A DNA stretch of 64,000 nt from Oceanicaulis sp. GTDB taxonomy: Bacteria; Pseudomonadota; Alphaproteobacteria; Caulobacterales; Maricaulaceae. The notes under the pieces are model-generated. The model did not search any database. It was not told the DNA's origin and worked only from the letters and a program-made list of their open reading frames with translations. A program made the translations under genes and the position numbers. Location: the NCBI GenBank assembly GCA_020832735.1, contig JAFIEB010000009.1, forward strand, positions 1 through 64,000. The letters are read 5' to 3'. Each line of letters begins with the position of its first letter. Position 1 is the stretch's first letter. Shown here piece by piece: positions 35,426 to 42,762 of this stretch.

Positions 35426-36170
35426 ACAAGAGCCGGTCCGGGCTGGAGCCGCTGGCGTCGTAGCGGTAGCCGTCGGCGTTGAAGCGGGTGAGCGCGCCGG
35501 GGTCTTCGATCCGGTTTTCGATGATCCAGCGGGCCATCATGCCGCGCGCCTTCTTGGCGAAGACCATCAGCGCGCGCAGCCGCCCGTCCTTTTCTTCCTT
35601 GAAGTCGGCGCTGATCACCCGCGCGCCCAGCGATTTGAGACGTGCGGCCTTGGCGTATTCCTGGGAGGCCAGATTGACCACCACCGGCGCCGCCTGGGCG
35701 GCGAGATCGCGTTTCAGCGATTTGGCGATGTCATCGCCCCAGAAATCATAGAGCGTCGCGCCCGAACGGGTTTTCAGCCGCGTGCCCATCTCCAGCCGGT
35801 AGGGGTGGATGGCGTCGAGCGGGCGCAGTACCACGTAGAGGCCTGACAGGATGCGCAGACGGTCCTGCGCCCATTCGAGGTCGGCGGGTTTGAGCGAGCG
35901 CGCGTCGAGGCCGCGATAGACCTCGCCGGCGAATGCGAAGGCGGCGGGCTGGCCGCCGGGCGCCTCGGGGTCAAAGGCCTGGAAGCGTTCGCGGTTCAAA
36001 TGCGCCAGATCATCCGACAGGTCCATCAGCGCCTTGAGCTTGCCCGCGCTCAGCTGGCGCGTGGTGCGCGACAGAATGCGGGTGCGGTCAATGAGCTTGG
36101 GCTCGGTCACGCGCGGCGCCGGGGCCGGCTCGAAATCCAGTTGCTTGGCGGGCGAAAGCAGAATCAGCAT
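35394..36170 (-). CDS. yaaA: peroxide stress protein YaaA (DUF328)
   Basis: The 258-residue product begins MLILLSPAKQLDF, the signature start of YaaA, and contains the family segments SDDLAHLNRERFQAF, VYRGLDARSL, LRILSGLYVVLRPLDAIHPYRLEMGTRL and FKEEKDGRLRALMVFAKKARGMMARW. YaaA lowers free intracellular iron and protects DNA and proteins from peroxide damage. It is a single gene; its 3' end overlaps the DUF6456 coding region on the other strand by 32 bp. Confidence 0.95.
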   Translation of the reverse strand: MLILLSPAKQLDFEPAPAPRVTEPKLIDRTRILSRTTRQLSAGKLKALMDLSDDLAHLNRERFQAFDPEAPGGQPAAFAFAGEVYRGLDARSLKPADLEWAQDRLRILSGLYVVLRPLDAIHPYRLEMGTRLKTRSGATLYDFWGDDIAKSLKRDLAAQAAPVVVNLASQEYAKAARLKSLGARVISADFKEEKDGRLRALMVFAKKARGMMARWIIENRIEDPGALTRFNADGYRYDASGSSPDRLLFTRPQPPKKG

Positions 36171-36236
36171 CAGGCGTCCTCGTCAGGCTATGCCAGTGAG
36201 ATAAGGCCTGAAGTGCTCCGGTCAAAGCCCCGGCCG

Positions 36237-37634
36237 TCAGCCCAGCAGAACCCGGGGGTTCATGATCGCGTGCGGATCGATCACGGCCTTGATCGCGCGC
36301 ATGATGTCAGCTTCGTCCGGTTTGCGCTGCAGGAACTCGGCCTGCTTGATCGTGCCGATGCCGTGTTCGGCCGAGATCGATCCGTGATGGCGGTCCACCA
36401 GATCGTAAAGCTGCGCGGTCACCGGCGCGGCGCGGGCCAGGAACTCATCGCCAGCTCCGGGTTCTCGGCGCGCGATATTGAAGTGCACATTGCCGTCCCC
36501 GACATGGCCGAACGCGATCACCAGAGCATCCTCCAGCGCGGCTTCAGCCAGCGCGGAGGCCTCTTCCATGAAGGCCGCCATGCGCGAGACCGGCACAGAC
36601 ACGTCGTGCTTGGCCGCCTTGCCGTGGGCCTTCTCACCCTCGGGGATGGATTCGCGCAGGCGCCAGAATTCCGCCGCCTGGGCTTCGGACTGGGCGATCA
36701 CGGCGTCGGAGACGAGGCCGCGCTCGAACGCAGCCTCCAGCGCCCGCTCCATCAGGCTCGCCGCCCGGTCCGGTTCGCCGCTGGTCACCTCGATCAGCAC
36801 GCACCAGGCCGGCTGCCCGCTCAAGGGATGGCGGGCTCCGGGCACGTGGGAGACGACCAGATCCAGCCCGATGCGCGGCATCAGCTCGAACGCACACACC
36901 GCGCCGCCGGTGGATTCTTTCACCAGTGACAGGAGGTCCACCGCGCCCGCCGGATCTTTGACGGCGGCGATGGCCACGGATGTCGAGGCTGGGCGGGCGA
37001 AGAGCTTCAGCGTGGCGGCCGTGACCACGCCCAGCGTGCCCTCCGCGCCGATGAAGAGCTGTTTGAGGTCGTAACCGGTATTGTCCTTGCGCAGGCCCGC
37101 CAGGTCCGACAGCACGCGCCCGCCGGGTAGCACCGCTTCCAGCCCCAGCACCAGATCGCGCATCATGCCGTAGCGCAGCACATGCACGCCGCCGGCATTG
37201 GTGGAGATGAGCCCGCCGATCATGGCCGAGCCTTGCGCCCCCAATGACAGGGGAAACAGCCGCCCGGCCTCGCGCGCGGCGCCCTGGACGGTCTCCAATA
37301 TGGCCCCGGCCTCACAGGTCAGGGAGTCGTTGGCGGGGTCGACTGCGCGCACGGCGTTCATGCGCTTCATCGAGATCACCACCTCGCCCTGCGGCGTGGA
37401 GCCGCCCACCAGCCCGGTATTGCCGCCCTGGGGCAGGACCGCGACGCGGCGTTCATGACAGATCTGGAGGATGCGCGACACCTCGGCGGTATCGGCGGGT
37501 TTGAGGAGCAGCGGCGTCTCGCCCTGCAGCCGGCCGCGCCAGTCGCGCGCATGGGGCGCGATCTCGCCGGGATCGCGGCTCCAGGAGGCGGGCGGCAGGG
37601 CGGAGGTGAGGGCGTTGAGGGCGTCGGGGTTCAT
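36237..37634 (-). CDS. FAD-binding oxidoreductase (D-2-hydroxyacid dehydrogenase type)
   Basis: A 465-residue flavoprotein of the GlcD/D-2-hydroxyglutarate dehydrogenase group. The FAD (PCMH) domain is at about residues 40-210 with VLPQGGNTGLVGGSTP and LGAQGSAMIGGLISTNAGG, followed by the FAD-oxidase C-terminal domain with the metal/substrate His in FGHVGDGNVHFNI and the ending EHGIGTIKQAEFLQRK...DPHAIMNPRVLLG. It oxidises a D-2-hydroxy acid and passes electrons to an acceptor. ATG 37634 (MNPDALNAL) is chosen; the upstream extension is not family-like. The gene lies 45 bp after the MBL-hydrolase gene on the same strand. Confidence 0.93.
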   Translation of the reverse strand: MNPDALNALTSALPPASWSRDPGEIAPHARDWRGRLQGETPLLLKPADTAEVSRILQICHERRVAVLPQGGNTGLVGGSTPQGEVVISMKRMNAVRAVDPANDSLTCEAGAILETVQGAAREAGRLFPLSLGAQGSAMIGGLISTNAGGVHVLRYGMMRDLVLGLEAVLPGGRVLSDLAGLRKDNTGYDLKQLFIGAEGTLGVVTAATLKLFARPASTSVAIAAVKDPAGAVDLLSLVKESTGGAVCAFELMPRIGLDLVVSHVPGARHPLSGQPAWCVLIEVTSGEPDRAASLMERALEAAFERGLVSDAVIAQSEAQAAEFWRLRESIPEGEKAHGKAAKHDVSVPVSRMAAFMEEASALAEAALEDALVIAFGHVGDGNVHFNIARREPGAGDEFLARAAPVTAQLYDLVDRHHGSISAEHGIGTIKQAEFLQRKPDEADIMRAIKAVIDPHAIMNPRVLLG

Positions 37635-37679
37635 GTGCGCATTGATGCAGATCGCGCGCGCCCTGAACAGGCCCCGCAA

Positions 37680-38573
37680 TCAGGCGAGGGCGTAGAGGCT
37701 GTCGAGTCCGGGCTCGCCCTGGCAGGCCGCCTTGCCCTGTTCGACCAGATGAATCATGTGCGCCAGCACCGAATGGGCCGCCGCCGGATGCAGGCGCTTG
37801 TCCACATGGGCGTACATGACCGGCACCAGATCGCGAATCCGCTGCTGCCCGCCGGCCAGCAGCGCCAGTATTTGCCGCTCGCGCGTGCGCCGGTGGCCGA
37901 TATAGGCCGACAGGAAAGAGCGCGGCTTGTCGATAGCCGGTCCATGGGTGGGGCGGATCAGGTTGAAACCGGCGGCGCGCACCCGCTCCAGGCTAGCCAT
38001 ATAGTCGCCCATGCGCCCGTCAGGCGGGCTGACCACGGAGGTCGACCAGCCCATCACGTGATCGCCGGAGAACAGGGTGTTCTCCTCGATCAGGGCGAAG
38101 CACACGTGATTGGAGGTGTGGCCGGGCGTATGCAGCGCGCGCAGCGTCCAGCCCGGCCCCGAGACCGTATCGCCGTCTGCAATCTCCACATCGGGGCGGA
38201 ACCCGGCGTCGTCGCCGGCCTCCAGGCGCACCTCGGTCTCCGGCGCGGGCAAGCCGCGCGGGCTCATGGCGTGGACCTGGCACCCATGCTTGCGCGCCAG
38301 CGGATGGGCCAGGGGCGAATGGTCGGCATGGTGATGGGTCACCAGAACATGGGTGACGCGCTCGCCGGACAGCGCCGCATCCAGCGCGGCCTCATGCCCG
38401 GGCAGATGCGGGCCGGGATCGATCACCGCCACCTCGCCCGATCCGATAATGAACACGCCTGTGCCGGTATAGGTGAACGGGCCGGGATTGCGCGCCGTCA
38501 CCCGGCGCACCAGCGGCGACAGGCGCTCGCACTGGCCATAGGGCACGTCGGGCTGTTGCAGGAAATCGATCAT
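37680..38573 (-). CDS. metallo-beta-lactamase-fold hydrolase (LACTB2-like)
   Basis: A 297-residue hydrolase with the MBL motif THHHADHSPL (metal ligands), later metal ligands in HTPGHTSNH, SGDHVMG and PTHGPAI, and a C-terminal winged-helix-like tail (VYAHVDKRLHPAAAHSVLAHMIHLVEQGK) as in LACTB2/glyoxalase II-like RNases. It may hydrolyse thioesters or RNA; this is not determined. ATG 38573 overlaps the stop of the next upstream gene by 4 nt (ATGA), so it is co-transcribed with the ATP-grasp-like gene. Confidence 0.9.
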   Translation of the reverse strand: MIDFLQQPDVPYGQCERLSPLVRRVTARNPGPFTYTGTGVFIIGSGEVAVIDPGPHLPGHEAALDAALSGERVTHVLVTHHHADHSPLAHPLARKHGCQVHAMSPRGLPAPETEVRLEAGDDAGFRPDVEIADGDTVSGPGWTLRALHTPGHTSNHVCFALIEENTLFSGDHVMGWSTSVVSPPDGRMGDYMASLERVRAAGFNLIRPTHGPAIDKPRSFLSAYIGHRRTRERQILALLAGGQQRIRDLVPVMYAHVDKRLHPAAAHSVLAHMIHLVEQGKAACQGEPGLDSLYALA

Positions 38574-39502
38574 GCCGCGCTCCGTTCCGCTGCAAGGGTC
38601 TCGCAATGGCGGCGCAGGGCGCGCGCCAGGCGCCCGGCCGCCTCCAGCCGTTGTTTCAGCGGCAGGGCCACGGGCGGCCCCATATCGGTCTTGTTGGCGT
38701 CCACGATCCAGATGTCCGCGCTGGCCCGGTCGCGCAGCACGTCCAGCCCGCCCCAGTCGAGTTTCAGGGCCTGGCAGAAGCGGGCGATCTGGCGGCGCTC
38801 TTCAGGACTGAAGGCGTCTTCAGGCGCGGCGAGGCGCACCTCGGCGTTATGATTTTCAAATCTGCGCGAGGCGGGGCGGCGCTTGATATAGAGCGCCGCG
38901 ATCTCGCCGCCGATCACCACGCAGCGCAGATCCTCCACCAGCCCGTCGGGCGATTCGGCGTCGATCAGGCGCTGATAGCAGCGGCCCGGTTCGCGCGGGC
39001 AGGGCGCGGTGCGCACCCGCCCGTCATGGGCGCCGTTGGTTTCCGACTTGTCCACAAACGGCGCCGTGCAGGACTCGGGATCAACCATCAGCGCGCGCCC
39101 GGTCACGGCTTCGAACACGCGCGCCACATGGGTTTTGGAGATATCGGCGCAATCGAGATTGAGGCCGGGGCCGCGCCATTCGCGCGGGCGCGGGCTCAGC
39201 GTGGAGTCGCTGAAGTGAATGAGGATGTCGGCCTTGATCGGGTCTGCGCTCACACGCAGGCCGGCGAGCTGGACGGCCGCCCAGAGCTGGTACCAGGGGC
39301 GGGGCGCGTACGGCGTGAAGGCGACCGCCGGACCGTCTTTCGCAATGCGCCGGCGCCGCCATTCGACCGCCAGGTAGAACGGCAGCCAGTGCAGCACATC
39401 GCCGATCACGGCGCGCGACAGCTTCACCCGGGCGCCGGTGGCGCGCACGCGCACCGCGCCGCCGTCGAAATCAAAATCGCGCCACCAGGCTTGCGCGTGC
39501 AT
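38570..39502 (-). CDS. unknown protein with ATP-grasp-like C-terminal motif
   Basis: A 310-residue soluble protein I do not recognise by name. Near the end, KLDWGGLDVLRDRASADIWIVDANKTDMGPP has the Asp and Asn spacing of the metal-binding strand in ATP-grasp enzymes, and VVIGGEIAALYIKRRP could be a nucleotide-binding strand. The N-terminal 100 residues have several aromatic and Arg residues. A ligase or kinase-like role is possible. It heads a unit with the MBL hydrolase (4-nt overlap) and maybe the FAD oxidase. The start at 39502 is the first ATG, preceded by GAGGGAG. Confidence 0.5.
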   Translation of the reverse strand: MHAQAWWRDFDFDGGAVRVRATGARVKLSRAVIGDVLHWLPFYLAVEWRRRRIAKDGPAVAFTPYAPRPWYQLWAAVQLAGLRVSADPIKADILIHFSDSTLSPRPREWRGPGLNLDCADISKTHVARVFEAVTGRALMVDPESCTAPFVDKSETNGAHDGRVRTAPCPREPGRCYQRLIDAESPDGLVEDLRCVVIGGEIAALYIKRRPASRRFENHNAEVRLAAPEDAFSPEERRQIARFCQALKLDWGGLDVLRDRASADIWIVDANKTDMGPPVALPLKQRLEAAGRLARALRRHCETLAAERSAA

Positions 39503-39943
39503 GCGTGTCGCTCCCTCGGATGCAGCGCACTGTATGCACTTTCAATTCAACTGCAATTCACGCCCCGGTGACAGCTGGGATGGCCCGGCCCTTGCTTGGC
39601 CGCAGGGCATCAGGACAGGAGGCGCCCATGGGCGAGAGACTTGCCGCCGCCGCGATCTGGACCAGCGCCCGGCTGCGCCTGGCGGCGCTGCTGATTCTGG
39701 CTGTGACAGCCTTGCGCGTCATCGCCGAGCTGTCCGCAGCCCCGGACGCTGCTGCGCCTGCTCCGGCGGCTTCATCGGCCATTCAGGGACCGTCAGATAC
39801 GTCCCGCGGCAGTTCGCTTGCAACCACACGATCCTTGACGCCTGCACTGTGATCCCGCCTGACTGCGGGCTGTTCTTGATCGGACGGCGCGCAGCGCCCA
39901 CAAAACCGCCTCCCGCAGACCCTGAAGGCAGAACGCGCGCCAC
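39503..39943. other. 441-bp region between divergent genes
   Basis: This stretch separates the ATP-grasp-like gene and the peptide permease operon. It holds an AT-richer patch at 39531-39560 with a direct repeat CAATTCA (39543 and 39554), likely promoter DNA, and a small candidate gene at 39628-39852. The last 90 bp before 39944 show only a weak 5-bp hairpin (CCCGC/GCGGG, 39854-39869). Confidence 0.45.
39628..39852 (+). CDS. small candidate membrane protein
   Basis: A 74-codon frame with a strong ribosome-binding site AGGAGG (about 39617-39622), 5-6 nt before the ATG. The product has one hydrophobic helix (LRLAALLILAVTALRVIAEL, about residues 15-35), then an Ala/Pro linker (SAAPDAAAPAPAAS) and a Ser/Thr-rich tail. 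This layout suits a single-pass membrane peptide. No family is recognised, and it might be an unused open frame. It precedes the permease operon by about 90 bp. Confidence 0.4.
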   Translation: MGERLAAAAIWTSARLRLAALLILAVTALRVIAELSAAPDAAAPAPAASSAIQGPSDTSRGSSLATTRSLTPAL

Positions 39944-40876
39944 ATGATCGGATATATCGCCCGCCGCCTGCTCGTCGCCATACCGACGATTCTCGTCATC
40001 ATCACGGTGGCGTTCTTCATGATGCGTATTGCGCCGGGCGGGCCGTTCGACATGGAACAGCCCATGCCCGAACAGATCCGCCAGAACATCCTGGCGCATT
40101 TCGGCATGGATCAGCCGCTGTGGAAGCAATACGTCGATTATCTCGCCGGCCTGTTGCGCGGCGATCTGGGGCCGTCGCTGAAATTCCGCGACAAGACCGT
40201 CGCCGACATCATCTCTGAAGGTTTCCCGGTCTCGGCCACGATCGGCCTGTTGTCGATCTCGCTGGCGCTGATGATCGGCGGCGTTCTGGGCTCGCTGGCG
40301 GCGCTGCGCCAGAACACCTCGACCGATTTCGGCGTTGTGGGTTTCGCCACAGTGGGTATCGTCATCCCGCCCTTCGTCGTGGGTCCGGTGCTGTCGCTGG
40401 TGGTGGGCATTTATCTGGGATGGCTTCCATCGGGCGGGCTTGATCCGCGCCACGGCATGACGGTTGAACGCCTGATCCTGCCGGTGATCACGCTGGCCCT
40501 GCCGCAGATCGCCATCATATCGCGCCTGATGCGCGCCTCGATGATCGAGGTGATCCGGTCCAACTATATCCGCACCGCGCGCGCCAAGGGCCTGTCGGCC
40601 GGCACGGTCATCGTGCGCCACGCCATGCGCAGCGCGATTCTGCCGCTGGTGAGCTATCTGGGACCGGCTGCGGCGGCGCTGCTGACCGGCTCCATCGTGA
40701 TCGAACAGGTCTTCTCCCTGCCCGGCATCGGGCGCCAGTTCGTGTTCGCCGCCTTGCAGCGCGACTACACTGTGGTGATGGGGGTGGTCATACTTTACGC
40801 CAGCCTGATCATCATGCTGAACCTGATCGCGGACCTGCTCTACGCGGCGCTGAACCCGAAAGTGAAGTACGACTGA
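39944..40876 (+). CDS. oppB: peptide ABC transporter permease (OppB/DppB type)
   Basis: A 310-residue inner-membrane permease with six helices. The start MIGYIARRLLVAIPTILVIITVAFFMMRIAPGGPF is a canonical OppB N-terminus, and the cytoplasmic EAA loop is seen in RSNYIRTARAKGLSAGTVIVRHAMRSAILPLVSYLGP, followed by IEQVFSLPGIGRQF. With OppC it forms the channel for oligopeptides or similar solutes. The ATG of oppC overlaps its stop by 1 nt (TGATG). No opp ATPase genes are adjacent. Confidence 0.93.
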   Translation: MIGYIARRLLVAIPTILVIITVAFFMMRIAPGGPFDMEQPMPEQIRQNILAHFGMDQPLWKQYVDYLAGLLRGDLGPSLKFRDKTVADIISEGFPVSATIGLLSISLALMIGGVLGSLAALRQNTSTDFGVVGFATVGIVIPPFVVGPVLSLVVGIYLGWLPSGGLDPRHGMTVERLILPVITLALPQIAIISRLMRASMIEVIRSNYIRTARAKGLSAGTVIVRHAMRSAILPLVSYLGPAAAALLTGSIVIEQVFSLPGIGRQFVFAALQRDYTVVMGVVILYASLIIMLNLIADLLYAALNPKVKYD

Positions 40877-41781
40877 TGGTTCTCACCTCCACCCCGTCGG
40901 AAAAGGCCGGGCTTCTGGAAAAGAGCGCGGTGCAGGGGCGCTCCCTGTGGGACGACGCGCGCGTGCGCATGATGCGCAACAAGGCGGCCGTCGCCAGCAT
41001 GATCCTGCTGGCCGTGCTGGTGTTCCTGGCGTTCTTCGGGCCGCTTTTGTGGGTGCACGAGGCCACCGAGATCTATCGCGACCGGGTGCAGATCCCGCCC
41101 ACGCTCGACAACTGGCACATCTTCGGCACCGACGCCCAGGGCCGAGACCTGTTCGCGCGAACGCTTGTGGGTTTGCGCATGTCGCTGCTGGTCGGCGTGG
41201 TGGCCACGGCGGTCTCGCTGGTGATCGGGGTGTTCTGGGGCGCCACGGCCGGCTTCCTGGGCGGGCGCGTGGACCAGGTCATGATGCGGATCGTGGACGT
41301 GCTGTATTCGATCCCCTTCATCTTCTTCGTGATCATCCTGATGGTCGTGTTCGGGCGCAATATCATCCTGATCTTCGTGGCCATCGGGGCTGTGGAGTGG
41401 CTGACCATGGCGCGCATCGTGCGCGGCCAGACCATTTCGCTGAGAGCCATGGAGTTCGTGGAAGCGGCCAAGGCCGCAGGCGTGAGCCAGTTCTCCATCA
41501 TCCGGCGCCATATCGTGCCCAACGTGCTGGGCCCGGTGGTGGTCTATGTCACGCTGACGATCCCCGCCGTGATCCTGGCCGAAAGCTTCCTGAGCTTCCT
41601 GGGGCTGGGCGTGCAGGAGCCGCTCACCTCGCTGGGCAATCTGATCGCCAACGGCGCGCGGGATATGGAGATCGCCAATTGGACGCTGTTCTTCCCGGCC
41701 GCGACCATGATGATCACGCTGTTCTGCTTCAACTTCATCGGCGACGGCCTGCGCGACGCGATCGATCCGAAGGATCGCTAA
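40876..41781 (+). CDS. oppC: peptide ABC transporter permease (OppC/DppC type)
   Basis: A 301-residue permease: N-terminal OppC tail (SLWDDARVRMMRNKAAVASMILLAVLVFLAFFGPLL), the periplasmic lead (NWHIFGTDAQGRDLFARTLVGLRMSLLVG), and the EAA loop (RGQTISLRAMEFVEAAKAAGVSQFSIIRRHIVPNVLGP). The end IGDGLRDAIDPKDR is typical and complete. The last nine codons including the stop lie in the first copy of a 55-bp tandem repeat. It pairs with OppB; the binding lipoprotein is encoded at 42763. Confidence 0.93.
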   Translation: MVLTSTPSEKAGLLEKSAVQGRSLWDDARVRMMRNKAAVASMILLAVLVFLAFFGPLLWVHEATEIYRDRVQIPPTLDNWHIFGTDAQGRDLFARTLVGLRMSLLVGVVATAVSLVIGVFWGATAGFLGGRVDQVMMRIVDVLYSIPFIFFVIILMVVFGRNIILIFVAIGAVEWLTMARIVRGQTISLRAMEFVEAAKAAGVSQFSIIRRHIVPNVLGPVVVYVTLTIPAVILAESFLSFLGLGVQEPLTSLGNLIANGARDMEIANWTLFFPAATMMITLFCFNFIGDGLRDAIDPKDR

Positions 41782-41899
41782 CGGCGCGCAAGTCGTGAGG
41801 ATTCCGGGCGACGCGATCGATCCGAAGGATCGCTAACGGCGCGCAAGTCGTGAGGATTCCGGGCGACGCGATCGATCCGAAGGATCGCTAGCGGCGCGC
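41753..41899 (+). repeat. 55-bp tandem repeat, 2.7 copies
   Basis: The unit begins GCGACGCGATCG and repeats at 41753-41807, 41808-41862 and 41863-41899. The first two copies are identical; the third is partial with one change (A to G at 41891). Each copy contains the end of the OppC reading frame (DAIDPKDR-stop) plus 26 bp of downstream DNA, and a small inverted repeat CGATCC-GAA-GGATCG. The third copy stops right at the end of the convergent gene (stop codon 41902-41900). Confidence 0.97.
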
Positions 41900-42514
41900 C
41901 TATTCGGAGCGGCGCGCCCGGAAGCGGCGCGGATGGTGGCTGAGCGCCATGAAGTAGGAGCCCAGGGCTCCGGGAATGAGATCGGCGGTCAGTCCTTCCT
42001 CCAGACGGCTCCGGCTGACCCGGCCGAACTGGGTGGAATCGGTTTGCACCCAGACCTGGCCGTTGGCCAGCGTCACGATGGCGCGTCCGGTGCGGTCATA
42101 ATTCACGGTGCGCACGGGCAGGGCGCGCATCTCCTCCACACCGCCGTCGGCGCGGTAGATGATCTGGCTGCCGTCTTGGAGGGTCTCGGTTTCAGCTTCG
42201 GCTGATTCGCCGCCGCCCCGGCGCAACAGGCCGGTCAGGCGCTGGACGCCGGGCATGGCGATTCCGAAGCTCTCGCGCTCCAGCGCGCGCACCGCCTCGC
42301 GCTCGATCACCACCACGTGTCCGGTCTCGACGGCCCGGGCGAACGCCGCCAGCTCCCGGTCCATGCAGGCCATGCGCTCAGTGTCCGGCTCGACGGCCCG
42401 GCACGCCATCAGAGCTGTATAGGCCGGCGATGCGGGTTCGTCCTGGTGGGCAAGTGCGGCCGGAGCGGCCAGCGCGCTGGCGAGAAGAACGGAGGCGAAG
42501 CGGGCGAGGGTCAT
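41900..42514 (-). CDS. secreted protein of unknown function
   Basis: A 204-residue protein with a clear signal peptide (LARFASVLLASALAAPAALA, cut near AHQ). A Cys-containing helix pair (LMACRAVEPDTERMACMDRELAAF) resembles the C...R..C.D motif of small periplasmic proteins, and the C-terminal half (VRTVNYDRTGRAIVTLANGQVWVQTDSTQFGRVSR) is beta-rich, like a small SH3-type or Tudor-type fold. The function is unknown. It is convergent with oppC and divergent from the peptide-binding lipoprotein gene, splitting the opp genes. Its stop touches the 55-bp repeat array. Confidence 0.75.
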   Translation of the reverse strand: MTLARFASVLLASALAAPAALAHQDEPASPAYTALMACRAVEPDTERMACMDRELAAFARAVETGHVVVIEREAVRALERESFGIAMPGVQRLTGLLRRGGGESAEAETETLQDGSQIIYRADGGVEEMRALPVRTVNYDRTGRAIVTLANGQVWVQTDSTQFGRVSRSRLEEGLTADLIPGALGSYFMALSHHPRRFRARRSE

Positions 42515-42762
42515 GGGATCACCGGTTTTGCTTGCATTCAGATACAGTTCTCTAGGACATTAAACGCGCGTCAAGAGTTGAGCGTCCATATGAGCGCCAC
42601 ATCGCACGGTCACGGCTTCGGACGGTTCCGGAGCGGTGCGCTTTGCTGCATGATGACGCCATGTGGAGCCCGGCTGCAAGAACCGGGCGCGGAGATTCGC
42701 ATCCGCGTGCAAGCGGATCCGGCGCGGCTTGCACCGGGACGGCAGTTGAGGAGAGATACACG

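Noticed and set aside
41753..41899. Considered as a CRISPR-like repeat array.
   Set aside because: The units are directly adjacent without spacers and include coding sequence of the permease; it is a plain tandem duplication.
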